Notes: generated from the letters alone by a model not told the origin. A stretch of DNA of 64,000 nt from Gnetum montanum (GCA_015680685.1 MNCI01036287.1:3767-67766), one strand, 5' to 3'. Positions 48,461-60,050 are shown, counted from the first letter of the stretch. Made by a program: numbers and translations.

Positions 48461-48920
48461 TGTTAGTTTACAGCCTTTCGGGCTTTTGAGTAGTATAGGG
48501 GTGAGGTGTGATTGAAATAGATAGTTTAAGGCCATTTCGGGCCCTGAATATTTTAAGGCTATTTCGGGCCCTGGATAGTTTAAGGCCATTTCAGGCCCTG
48601 GATAGTTTAAGGCCATTTCAGGCCCTAGCTGTATGAGTGAAGGAATCAAATAAACATTAAGTCACCAATTTAAGCTATGATAGGCTGTGATTAGTTTAAG
48701 GCCATTTCAGGCTGTGGATAAGGTACAAAGCATAAACTAAATCCAGGTACAAAGCGTAAATTAGATTTAGGTACAAAGCATAAATTAGATTCAGGTATAA
48801 AGCATCAATTAGATTCAGGTATAAAGCGTAAATGAAATTTACGTTCCAAGTGTAAATGAGATTCAGATACAAAGCGTAAATGAAATTGCTAGTTTAAGGT
48901 CATTTCGGGCCATTGAGTGA
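48461..48920 (-). repeat. Tandem array A of nested Tat element, plus a second minisatellite
   Basis: On the minus strand, units read GGCCCGAAATGGCCTTAAAC (48,465-48,640, again near 48,690-48,715 and 48,890-48,912). Between them, 48,722-48,885 holds about seven copies of a 24-base repeat, on the plus strand GGTACAAAGCGTAAATTAGA followed by TTCA. The open frame with repeated 'GPEMALNYP' is only a translation of the array. Confidence 0.8.
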
Positions 48921-49088
48921 TAGGAGTAGGGAAGATAACTGGTGGAAACATAAACATAAACAAGCAGGTAAATAGAGGCATAATGAGACTAGCTAGTGGA
49001 AAGTGTAAATACAAGTATAAATTATAACTGGTAAACGTGAGTAGAATAGATGATGAAACTGTAATAGTTGGACAACATCGTTTACCAG

Positions 49089-50030
49089 CTAACTTTGCAG
49101 CCATTTCTTAATTGCTTTGATCTTTAATCGTGCATAAGGACAGGAAGATTTATGGCCCTTTTCCTTTGCATCACCATCTTCTCCTTGGAATGGTAGCTTA
49201 GCCCAAATTAGGTTGTCATCAGCCATTGTTTTGTCTTGCTCGGGTGTTTGGACAGGGGATTGATTCTCAGGAGTTTCGATTTCTGACCCTTGTTCTGTCT
49301 CTATGTTATTAATAGCTTGAGGGGTTATTTCATCACCGCAGATAATCACTTCTCCTCCTGCATAAGGAAAATGGATTTTCTGATGGATGGGTGATGAAAC
49401 TACCCTTAGTTGGACTAACCAAGACCTCCCAAGGATCAAATTGAATCCAGGCACCTCCTCGACGACAATAAATGTAGCATCTGTGGGGAACTAGTCCCTT
49501 GCCACAAAGTTGATATGGACCATTCCTTTGACCTGCACTTGTGCCCTATTGAATGAATTTAGGCATGACATCATTGTAGGACTGATCTGATCAATCAGGC
49601 CTAATTTATCCACTATGGAATAAGGGATGACATTAGTGGCCGCCCCATCATCTACATGTACCCTCCGTATTCAGTGTTGGCTGACTCGGATGGTGATGAA
49701 CATGGGTACCATTGTCATCTAACCTTCAGGATTATCCTTAATGGATTTGTCGTGAAAGGTCAACGGGGTAGGATCAATTTTTTTAGCGGAGGGGGGAAGC
49801 ATGATAGAATGGATTGTTTTTTCATTCACCGGCAGGCTTTCATCCATAGGTATGGATGTTAGCATGCGAACCATAACCTCACGATGTGTCTACGATATCA
49901 TGAGCAAGTCATAAAGGCTCAATGTTGTATTTTTTTATTTTAGAGCCTATTTGACTTATGCCAGGGCATCGAAGAGATCCCGCCCATGATCGGGTTGTTT
50001 GTCACCCTTTTCTTCCTCCATTTACCCTAA
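49089..50030 (-). pseudogene. Protease of nested Tat element
   Basis: Active-site motif 'VDDGAATNVIPYSIVDKLGL' at about 49,662-49,603, without the insertion seen in the outer copy. 'FNLILGRSWL' lies in the open frame 49,454-49,089. The C-terminal extension contains 'NLIWAKLPFQGEDGD' and ends in a basic stretch ('IKAIKKWLQS'). It would cleave Gag-Pol. Upstream it joins the Pro-rich gag tail (50,315-50,064). Confidence 0.7.
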
Positions 50031-50063
50031 GAGGTGAATTTCACAGGGAGGAGTGACATTTGG

Positions 50064-52811
50064 CTAAGGGTTGCATTTCCTTTGGCTAGGAGGAGATAGT
50101 TGCATTTGTGTGACCTTGTCATTTTTAGTAAGTGGGGCCAAAGGTACAGAAGCGAGGGGTTGAGGTTTGGGAAACCCCAGAGTAAGAGGGTCCTTGGCCA
50201 TATCAATAGTAAGAGAGGTTGATTTAGAGGATTGCCCCTGCACAGGGGGGATAGTTGATGATTTTGGCACCCTGATAACTAAGGGTGCCTTAGATGTGGG
50301 CGTGGATTGGGCCATAGCTTTAATGACAGAGGGCTATCAGGAAGCATTCTGAGATGGAGTTCAAAGGATGAAAGGTTGCATTGGAGCGCCACTCATTGGC
50401 ACTAATGGACCTATTATTTGGGGCAAGTGAGGATGCATTCGTAACACGAAAGGCTATTTCGGATGTGCCTGATTATCACCCTTTGCCCCTACCACGTTGA
50501 TTGTATACCCTACGTTATTTGCATTCAATGGGTCTTGGTACACATGCATGGCCTGGTTTTCTGGACGTGTCGAGCTATTGCTATCTAAGATCAAGTCACC
50601 TTGATCTATCAGATGCTGAATGTCATCCTTCAATGCCCTGCAGTAGACCATGTCATGGCCACACAATTAGTGGTAGTCGCAGAACCGGTCCAACTTAAAG
50701 TTTTTGGGCAGTGGCGGTTCATTAGGTTGGGCCAAAGAAGGATTCTTGAGTAGCTCACAATGGCTTCTATGACATTTTAGAGCCTCCTCAGACACCATCT
50801 TGTGTCGAATATGTCCCATTCCCAGTAATTGTTTGAGGAGTTTAGAAGCCTTTACAGGTAAGGTCGCATAGTTTGAACGATCCTTACACTCAAATTTAGG
50901 CCTTAGCTGCGGAGGTGTGTTAGGGGTAGAAGGATTTTCTTGATTAATGTTGTTCAAGCTAGTTGTTGGTTCAGCAGACTCTGTGGGTGTTTTCTTGTTA
51001 TTGTTCTTCTTCTTGGCCCCTTCAGTAATTACGACAACTATAGTCATCGTGGCTTTCCCTTTGTCCTTACCTTTGTTGTGAGCATTCTTGTAGACCACAT
51101 ACACCAAGTCTTTGCTAGCCTCTGCCATGTCTTGAATACTCTTAGTCTAAGCAAAGGCTTGGCTGAGGGAGTGGGGAGCAAGGTAATATAGTTTAGACTT
51201 AATAAAGTTATTAACTGCTCCCTTGAAGATTGCCAGTAGATGGGATTCTGTGTTGGGTTCGTGGATTTCATTCAAGGTAGCGCTCCACCGCTGTATGAAC
51301 TTTTGGACCAGCTCGAGTGGGTCTTGTTTAACTCCCATGAGTTGGTCCAGTGTGACTTCCGGCTTTAAGTTATACTTAAAACGGGTCACAAACTGAGTTA
51401 ACAACTCCTCCAAAGTTGAAATGGAGGCATGTGAGAGGGCTCGATACCAGTCTAGAGCTTTACCTGTTAAGGAAATAGCAAAAACATGGATTATAGTTTG
51501 TGGCCATTGTTGCAATAATAAGGATTCTGACCTAAAAGTGACCAGGTGGGCATTGGGATCACCTTCCCCATTGTATTTTGTAAAATGGGGAAGGGGAACT
51601 CCTAGTGGTAGTGACAGGGCAGGGACTACTAGACTAATAGGATCATCATGGTAAAAATCCATGACTTGCACCATGTCAGAACTAGTTGCCTTGAGACACT
51701 TGACCTCCTTTGTAAGGGTTTGGCTGAGCTGGAAGGCTTGATCCAAACCCGTAGATGACGAGGTCATCTGTGGAATAGTTGGTGGAGCCGCACCAGGTGG
51801 TGGAATGGGGGCAGCAGCTTGGCCGATAATTGGTACTATTGGGATGGTCCTTGTAGGTGGTGCCACTTGTGGCATCCACCATTTGGTAGCTGGTGTGGAT
51901 GGGGTGACCATTTTCAGCTATGCCATTGGATATGCTACTTGTGTAGCCGGGGACATGAGCAGTGATCCTGTAGCTAGGTTTAGAATTTATGGGATTTGAC
52001 TTTGATGGTGGAAATGGTGGTGCATTTATGCAGGATGGGCAACAAGAGACATGTTGGGAGCCTACCATGTTGTGGTGGTAGGCTCTGTCATGTGAGTCGG
52101 GAGCAAAGTCGATGTTGTAGGTAATTGGAATGTAGGTATCGCATGTACATGTGGTGACATAGGCACAGGCATACGATGGGGTGGATTAGGTAATTGCACC
52201 TACTGGGGAATGATCTGTGAGGGACCTTCACCCAGAAGTATAGACAGAGAGAGAAAATGTAAACATGGCGAATGCAGGACTCGATTGGTATTGGATAATG
52301 TCAAAGGCGTGGTAACCAGGGATAATGGATTTACACGGGACATTGTGGAGGGAGGGGCCATGGTGAAATTAGCATGACTGCCTCCTTCAGAGTGAGATTC
52401 TAGATCGTCTTGTTCATCGTGAAGCATTTCATCATGGAACAAGACCTCTAGTTGTTCTGGTGATGTCTTTGCCATCAACATTTGATCTAGAATCCAATTT
52501 TTTTGATCTATCAGTGGCATAGTGGCATTTGGTGAAGGAATAAATTCCTTCCCATTGTAGTACATGAACTCCTACTCTCGTTTTTCATTGAGCTCTTGTG
52601 GATACATGGGCAGGTTTGCCGCTAGCTTAGCACAGAGGAAATTGTAGTGTTCCTTATGCCGAGCGTGTCCTTCAAGCTCTTTGTTTTAAAGCCTAAGGGA
52701 GTGGTGGGGTCATATCAGACTAGTTGGTGGCTCGACCACTGGAAGTGTGACTTGCATGGTCCAAGGATTCTCAAGGCTGGCAGTGTCAAGAGCTGTGGTT
52801 GATGTAACCAT
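50064..52811 (-). pseudogene. gag of nested Tat element
   Basis: ATG at 52,811 (Met-Val-Thr-Ser-Thr-Thr). The N-terminal portion has 'NGKEFIPSPNATMPLIDQKN' (52,565-52,200), then a Pro-rich region. A 254-codon open frame (51,911-51,147) carries the capsid domain: 'YNGEGDPNAHL', 'SLTGKALDWYRALSH', 'LEELLTQFVTRFKYNLKPEV' and 'HLLAIFKGAVNNFIKSKLYY'. A Lys/Asn-rich linker and a zinc-knuckle-like 'CDYH' ... 'CGHDMVYC' follow (about 50,680-50,640). It is better preserved than the outer copy, with only a handful of stops. Confidence 0.8.
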
Positions 52812-53061
52812 TTTTTACGTGATTTGGAGATAATGACGATAAAAGTAGAGATCGAAAGGACAAAGGTGAACTAAGATAATAATCGGGGATTTCTATCTTG
52901 TAGGATTCCAAAGGAATTAACAAAGCGATTGATCTACACCACACAATTTCGTAGACAACCTTGGAGGTATTACGTTTACGTTGATTAACAATGGGTACAG
53001 ACAGCTTACAAGACTACCCATAAAATGCCGATCGGATATAAAGGACCTTCTTCTAGTGCCA
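52812..53061 (-). promoter_or_regulatory. Leader and primer binding site of nested Tat element
   Basis: The PBS-like TGGCACTAGAAGAAGGTCC is at 53,061-53,043. One leader unit has the GTGTGGTGTAGATC motif and the palindrome ATTCC-TTT-GGAAT (52,917-52,905). The outer element has five such units in the same position. Confidence 0.6.
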
Positions 53062-53067
53062 GAAAAT

Positions 53068-54477
53068 TGTAACATCAAAAAATGTCGATCGCTGGAAATA
53101 CTGAACAAAAGTCTGCGTACATAGTTTTAACCCTGGATCCGTGCGAGGATCGTGCTGGAGAGAAAATGAATCCGAGGTGCCTTGAACGATCTTGTCAATC
53201 AGACAGGGACTTACTTGATCAGTAAAAATTTTTGTGATATTTGGATAATAAAATGATGGATCTTTACGGGAAGACATGATATCATTAACTTAGTAGGTAA
53301 TTGAAAATGGTGAAATAGATTTACGACGATTTGCAAGATTTATGACGTATAGATGAGGCACAAGAGATCAGATTTAGGATGCAGGTAATCCCAAGATCTG
53401 GGATTCACCTCACAAAAAAATATATTGAATATAACTATTACAAGAAGACTTCGATCTGGGTGAAGCACATGCCAATATCAAGAAAAATTGTTCAAAGATG
53501 AAGTAAGCAAAGGTCGATCTACCTCATTTTAGTGGTGTACAAGGGAGCTGGTCCAAAGCAGAATGTTTGCCAACCTGCTATTCCTAACTAGAGATTCTTG
53601 CCAATTACCTTCTATGTTCTTGTGATTACTGATTCTTCTTATTTTCTCGTCAAAAGCTGTCAACGATTATCAATAGAAGGGCAAAAGAAATCGCTCACAG
53701 AGAAAATTCGTTCAATCTTTGGAGAAATTTCTTGCATCCCCTTTACTTTATCAATTGGGGCATTTATAAGATTAAAGTTAAGAGAAAGACATGGTTTAGA
53801 TGATGCGTGTCCTAAATTTGCAAAATGTCGTTGACTTGATGTGGTGATTATTGAGGTTTGCGATGCCACACCACCTTACGCTCTAAAGCGTAACGCGGCG
53901 TAAACTGCTCTTGTTGGAGCTTCGGCGACAGGTGATTTCTTGATTACGCTACAATACGCTAGAGAGCGTATTGCATCACATGGACTACTGATGCTTGTAT
54001 TATGCCATTTCTTTCTATGCTTGTATTACACTGCACCATGCTAAATTATGTTGTACCACACTAGATTGCATTGCACCATGCCATATTACGCTTCATAGCA
54101 TAATTTAGAGTAAAATAGTACACTTACAAAAAATCAAAGTGTTGCTGAAGTTTTTTGGGCATTTTCCATCCTTGATGTTGTGGTAGATTGCTTTTTGAAA
54201 TTACGCTACATTATGCCATGTTGCGTAATGCAACGTAAGATGCCAAAAAACTAAGGTTCTCAAAACATAGAGAATTTGAAAGGTCGAAAACTTGCCGCTG
54301 TGCACCCGTCATTTTGCTCTGTCTTCTAGAATTCATTTGCGCTGTGTTGTGAAGCGTGGTAAGATAGGCTTTTAATCTAAAAGGGAACTTGTTGTGTAGC
54401 ACTTTGTTGCGACTCTTTGCCTGAATCACCAGCTTTTTGCTGAACCGTCAAGGCCTCGAAACTTTCACGGTGTTTCA
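53068..54477 (-). repeat. 5' LTR of nested Tat element
   Basis: Minus strand from TGAAACACCGTGAAAG (54,477) to GATGTTACA (53,068). It is highly similar to 38,240-36,830, with mainly transition differences. U3 dyads include TTACGCTCTAAAGCGTAA (53,876-53,893) and AATACGCTAGAGAGCGTATT (53,953-53,972). TTATAAATGCCCC lies near 53,765. Confidence 0.85.
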
Positions 54478-57400
54478 ACCCCCATATCTGGACACTCTAT
54501 GACCTGCACCTGCTCTTTAAATTTGGCATAAGCCTCAGAAGCGCTGATGTACAAATGCCTCGTATGAGAATGCCTTCCATACCTACGTCTTTATACAGCC
54601 TTTGATGGGTTTCCATTTCTTGCTTGTATGTATATTTTTGCTCCCTCTGGGCCTTCCCCCATTTGAAGATCTTGGCGCTGATGTCCTTCATATCTTGGCA
54701 CTTCTGGGCCAACAAATTCATCTGCATCTACTATTCGACTATTTTGCGAATGGATTCTACATTCTGATGGACAACAATCCAAAATTTGGCATGATCGACC
54801 ATAGCCCTTTACAACTCCACAAGGTCAGGACTATGGTTTACGAGGAAATTGATCCTTGACTTGAGGTTTTCCAACTCAGCAGCCAGTTCCATCTCTCTCT
54901 ACTCGCTCCTATGGGCCCATTTCCACAATTCCTCATTGGTACCTCTACATTCCCATATAGATCATGCCAAGTGCTAGACACATTTGTAAGCCTCATCAAA
55001 TACATGACGAGACACGTCAGTCACATCGGACGAGAGTGTGGGCATCGGGCCAATTTCCATAGGATGAGCCGGGTCCCACTTGAGCTAAGCGACTGTAGAA
55101 AGTATAGCAATCACATCAACATAAAATAAATCAATACGTTCAAAATTTGTAGCGTAGCAGCATAGGGGCTATCAACACTCCTACTCACCCGCATGAGGAT
55201 CCACCTGTTGAAGTTGTTTAATCATGTCATCAACAAGCCCTTGAACAAACGTAAACTTGTTAGGAATTTCAGCCCATGACTCTGTCTGGGGTGGAGAAGG
55301 TCCTAAGACATCAGCTGTAGCACTTGTTACACAATTAAGCATGACAGCAACAACTGAAGTGGACTATAGTAGGGTACATCCAAAGCCTAAACTCACTAGC
55401 ATTCGGTTGTTGTCTTGCATCATGCAGGTGCAAGACAATCACGGTAGGTCCTGTAGAAGGCCCAACCAAGTCCGTAGGAACTCCTACCTCAAGCGCTGGT
55501 GCTTTTCCTTTTAGGTTGGCAGCGTCTTTTTTATTTTGGGAAGACACCTTTTTGTTGGTAGGAAGAGGCTCCCTAATGATAAGAGCCCCTTCCCCAGAGA
55601 CAAGACCTCCAGTATTCTTAGCCAGGGGCCTTTCTTCCAAGGCTAGGCCCCCCGTATCTTTATTTGACACCCCTGTTCTGAGGGCCGACACTTCCTCATC
55701 ACCTTCTTCTTCACCTTCTTCTTTTGTTGCCTGCAAAGGGTATACACACAATAAATTGAAGTTGATTAACTCAAAATTGATACCATGCCACAAAGCACCA
55801 CTTAGCTAAGCATGGAATAACTAGCATTCTAAACGCTCACCAATGGGGGGTTGCGTTCGCCGCAACTTGAACCGTAGTCTTTGATCCTCTTCATGAGGGC
55901 TTTTCCTAGAAGGGGGAGGTCTCTTTCTCTGAAACTCTGTAGGCATGGCCTCATCCATAAGACAATCACCCTGGGTCACGTTGCTAAGTATGGCAGGGGG
56001 GAGTCTCCACTATGCTATCCTAGCAGCAAGCGCTATGATCCGTCAGACCTTTAGTCATTACAAAAAATGAATCCCTGACCATCTCTTAAGGAGCCTGGGC
56101 TTGCATGGTCCAAAGGACCTATCAAATCCATGACTTGGGAATCTAGTCATGGTCCAGCTCAAACCAGACCCTATCCTCTTGGACCACCAGGAACTCTGCG
56201 AAGCGCTTTAAACAACCAATGTAGAAGGCATAGTGTATGTTAGAGTGGGACTTCGTTTGCTCATGGAGCCCTAAAATCTCACCCTACAAGCCACTACACA
56301 GGAATTTGGCCCAGTTATAATGGGCCCCTTCCTCCACGAATTCCCGTATTACCCAAGCCTGCTCAAGTCCCGAGACCTTTCCTTTGGTGAGCAGTTGAGG
56401 GAATGCGTGAGCATAAAAAATCAGGTATATCCCCATGGTAGGATCATCCTTAAGCTTTTCCATAGGGAACCCCTTCCGCTCCTTGGTGAGCCTCAGCCAC
56501 TCCTCAATATGCTGCTTATGGAGGGTCAACTCCTGCTTGCCCTTCGACATCACATTGGCGCCATCAGTAGGAACGCCAAAACAATTTGCAAATAGCTGGT
56601 CATTGATGTCAATGATCACCCACACATCCCACACGTATGTGTGAAAGCGACTCGCCTGCACAAAAAAGGAATTGACTAGGGAAAGCATCTCGGAAGCAGG
56701 AATTCCTAGATTCGGTGCCATAAACAAATCCATAAGCCCGACCATCTAGATTCTTTTGAGCAAGGGGCCCAGAGCCCCTCATTCTAACCAGATCTGGCTT
56801 GCTGATACCTCACCGTATTTAAAATAGATGTTTCCCCCTTGCCTTCTGGCAGTCACCACCGTCACTTCATGGGGCTTCTTCGCTCCTGCAGCAATAATCA
56901 TAAAGCATACCTTAAAAAAATGACACTTTCTTGTTAACCCACTAGGCCTATACAGTGAGGGGAATAGTGGGAGTTCAGCCGCAAAGATTGCTTCGAGCGT
57001 AACTTGCTTAAAAGGTTCTCTCCACTTCTTGTCTAGCCAACCTTTCATCCTGAAATTACTGTAGAAAGAGACGAGTGTACGTAGGTGGGAATGGTATCCT
57101 TCCCCGCAATAAGCAATCATGCCCACTCACAGGCTCTTGGCAGCAAAGCCTATGTTATGCCAGATGCCCACATCTCATCTGAGGAGGACCAAACCATGAG
57201 ACTGAGCTAGCTGAGGAGGAATTGTAAGAAGTCTCGTGCCCTGTCCCTAAACCAAACCGCTCGATCTCCCAAACATATCAAGGGAGAAGGAAAGTTGGCC
57301 ATAGGTCTGCCTACATGACACAAGACTCCTTCCAAATCCAAAATGATCAATCTAGACCTTGGCCCTACCCTGCATAATGGAAACAACAGGTAGTGACATC

Positions 57401-57979
57401 AAATATGAATATAATACGTGCACAACGTAGCAGCACCTAGCCAACCATAAGTGTAGCATAGCATAATCCCTATTCATCATAGCATAACAAAGATGCAAAA
57501 GCCTAGCATAGCAAGAACATGCAGGTAACTTGGCGTAGCAATAAGATAACTAATAGAAGACCCAAATAGAATACGTGCCTACATCATACGTAACTAAACC
57601 CTCTCCCAAAGGTTTCACGGTTCAGTAGCTTAAAGGACCCTAGTCTCGTAGCCGTGGCAATAGCCGCGATAGTAATTACCTTGCATGTAACCACAATGAG
57701 ACCCTTGCACAACAGCGATGACCGAAAGAAAGAGAGATTGCGACAGCACCAAAGCCAAAATGATGCATCCACAGAAAATACCAGTAGCAAAACAAATGAG
57801 ATGTAAAACCAGAGCAAAAGAGGGTAGAAGGTGCAAGGAGAAAGGAACAGAAGAGACAAAAAAACTCACTAGGTCAATAGTGTGCCCTCCTACGTTGGAA
57901 TGCGCACCCACGGCCCATGTCTCAAGGCCTTCTTTGCCTCCTAGACCTTCACGAGCACCAACTGAGTCCTAGGAGCCAT
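54478..57979 (-). pseudogene. Antisense accessory gene of outer Tat element, cut by nested element
   Basis: Minus-strand homologue of 43,876-48,199. The ATG at 57,979 encodes 'MAPRTQLVLVKV' and then an in-frame TAG. Exons in order: 57,126-56,779 ('FRMKGWLDKKWREP', 'GGNIYFKYGEV'), 56,745-56,284 ('GLMDLFMAPN', 'SEMLSLVNSFF', 'YVWDVWVIIDINDQLFANCF', 'EEGAHYNWAKFLCSGL'), near 55,850-55,950 ('LRFKLRRTQPPIG' before GTGAGC), 55,745-55,400 (acidic, Ser-rich), near 55,200-55,260 ('KFTFVQGLVDDMIKQ' before GTGAGT) and 54,859-54,497 (helical). It stops at 54,478, where the nested element enters; a possible last exon is at 35,874-35,725. The 153-codon core exon is fully open. Confidence 0.6.
57413..57560. 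promoter_or_regulatory. GTAGCATAGC-type motif cluster in antisense-gene intron 1
   Basis: Within 150 bases there are AACGTAGCAGC, GTGTAGCATAGCATAA, CATCATAGCATAAC, CCTAGCATAGCAAG and GGCGTAGCAATAAG. The same words dominate the element's LTR U3. It lies in the first intron of the antisense gene, so an enhancer-like role is conceivable. Confidence 0.4.
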
Positions 57980-58867
57980 AGCCCTGCTAGCAGATTTTAG
58001 ACCTTCACCTTAGAAATGTGCCTCGATGTGGATTCACATAGTGACTCCACGCCCTGAAATCACCGAAGTGCTCCAACAAGGATTATGCACTTCTAGGGTG
58101 AAAATAGTGAAATTACTAGGATTCAACCCCTATTTATAATAGTAATAGCAAAATGGAAAAACTTCCTTTCTCTCTCTCCAATTAAGACGAGGCACGGCGT
58201 GCGGCGTAGCATGCTCACCACGACATCACGACATTATTAGCATTTAAACCTCGGCATGCTCCAAGTCAGTTACTTGCCTTCTCAAAAATAAAAATAATAT
58301 GATAATATTTTTTTCGATTAAAGGTCTGAAAAGACCTTAAGCTAACAAACCCAGTATGATTACGTTCCTTAAGGCTCAAAGATAGCAATTTCAACTACTA
58401 ACGGCCGCAGTCTGCAATGACATCAAATGAAGTAATTACGCTTCTTGCATCAGCAATCACCTAGTGCACCTCGACATAAGGGTAGAATATTCCCTAACAG
58501 TTTCGTGTCTTCATTCCTGCAATAACCACCCAATACGTCTCGTACTCGCAATGCTATCTCTTTTATCGTTATTTAGTGCAGCAAGACTTTGCATGTCACA
58601 ATATGGCAACCCAAAATGACAATTAAACTAGTGGTTTAGCATCCATATACAACTTTTCAATTTACATCAACAATGTCTATGTTGTCAACTATCCTAGATC
58701 CCTGTGCCTGGGTGGTACACCACAACCCTGAGCAAGCAAACTCTCAATCTTTACATTGCCTTATTTAGCAAGTCACATCTCGATGTTGCTTTGTAGTTTT
58801 ACGTTCCGCACAATCTTTGGTGACCCTTACCCAGGCTCTCATCTTGTGATGGTAGGTTAAGCAAGAA
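57980..58867. promoter_or_regulatory. Divergent interval between antisense gene and RT, outer element
   Basis: On the minus strand, ATTATAAATAGGGG (58,140-58,127) forms a good TATA box about 150 bases before the antisense ATG. GGCGTAGCATGC (58,203-58,214) lies 65-75 bases further upstream and matches the LTR word GGCGTAGCATAGC (29,295-29,307). A perfect hairpin AAGGTCT-GAAA-AGACCTT (58,321-58,338) followed by AAGCTAACAAAC is a single array A-like unit. On the plus strand an in-frame stop (58,853) and acceptor-like GATGGTAG precede the RT ATG at 58,868. Confidence 0.5.
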
Positions 58868-60050
58868 ATGGAAACCCACCATGCCCTATCCATGCCTCTA
58901 ATATTAATAGGGCCACAAGGCAAGCTCGCAAGACAGTTAAACCCCAACATGATCAACTGGGAGTCGGTTGCGATTAATACTATAGCAACCTTAGAAGCAC
59001 CCCCGGATTTGCCCAAACACCTGGTCCATGTCCTAGTTTTGGAGGCTGGGGATGTAACCGAGGATCTACTCGTTGAGATACCCATAACCACTACAAGAAG
59101 GGAGGTAAGGACATTAAGAATTAGCTCTCTCCTAGACGCACAAATACATGAGGGCATAGTTAAAACCTTGCAAGAACACATTGACATCTTCGCATGGTCA
59201 TATGAAGATATGCCAGGTCTAGATCCATGGTTGATTCAACATAACATTGTCCTAGACCCCCACATGAAGGCAGTCAAGCAAAAAGCATGTAAAATCAAGC
59301 CAGAAATTGTGCTAGCCGTGAAGGACAAAATCACTAAGTTATACCGAGTAGGCTTCATCCACACAGTCGACTATTTAGAGTGGGTGTCCAACATTGTTGT
59401 GGTTTCTAAGAAAATAGGAGGGATACGCATGTGTATAGATTTTCAAGATTTGAACAAGGCAACAATCAAGGATAACTTTCCACTACTGAACATCGATCAA
59501 CTCATCGACACCACAGTTGGGCATGCTTTGCTATCCTTCATGGATGGCTTCTCCACCCGGAACACTAGCTATCAACAACCTTCATGACTCCATGGGGAAC
59601 CTTCTGCTATACCATGATGCCCTTTGGGCTTAAGAATGATGGGGAGACATACCAGTGAGCCATGACTTACATTTTTAGTAACCACATCCTAGAAACATTA
59701 AATGATTACATAGACAATATAGCGGTTAAGTCCAAAGAGGCGGTCCATCACCCACGCAACCTAGAGTTAGTCCTCAAGTGCTGTCAAAGGTATGATTTGC
59801 GTCTTAATCCTAAGAAATGCATCTTTAGAGTAAAGACTGGGCACATGTTAGGGTTTGTAGTATTGGAGGCTGGAATACAAGTGGACTCAGACAAAGTCAA
59901 AGCTATCATCAACCTAGCGCCCCCCACAAACCTAAAAGAATTAAGTGGTCTACAAGGCAGAGTGCAATTCATTCGAAGGTTCATAGCAAGACTGAACGAT
60001 AAGTTACACCCCATGCAACACCTTCTGAGAAAAGGGGTTGACTTCAAGTA
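58868..60050 (+). pseudogene. Reverse transcriptase of outer Tat element
   Basis: Starts at ATG 58,868; 'HHALSMPLILIGPQGKL' aligns with the nested copy's start. 'DIFAWSYEDMPGL', 'VSNIVVVSKKIGGIRMCIDF' and 'LLSFMDGFS' follow. A small deletion and frameshift near 59,560-59,580 removes the end of the FMDGFSGYNQI motif. Reading resumes with 'FMTPWGTFCYTMMPFGLKND'. The catalytic YMDD is 'YIDN' (about 59,705), so the copy is inactive. 'NPKKCIFRVKTGHMLGF' and 'SGLQGRVQFIRRFIA' complete it. Confidence 0.85.

Larger units (their letters stand above)
35875..54477 (-). mobile_element. Nested Tat-lineage retrotransposon (- strand) with tandem partial copy
   Basis: The 5' LTR at 54,477-53,068 and LTR at 38,240-36,830 are 1,410 and 1,411 bases. 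Between them, on the minus strand, are gag, protease, array A, an antisense gene, RT, RNase H, archaeal-type RNase H, integrase, array B and a polypurine tract. Beyond the second LTR, 36,829-35,875 repeats the leader and gag start. The block 35,875-38,240 aligns with 52,112-54,477 without large indels. The right junction is the LTR start; the left junction is inside gag. Confidence 0.85.
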
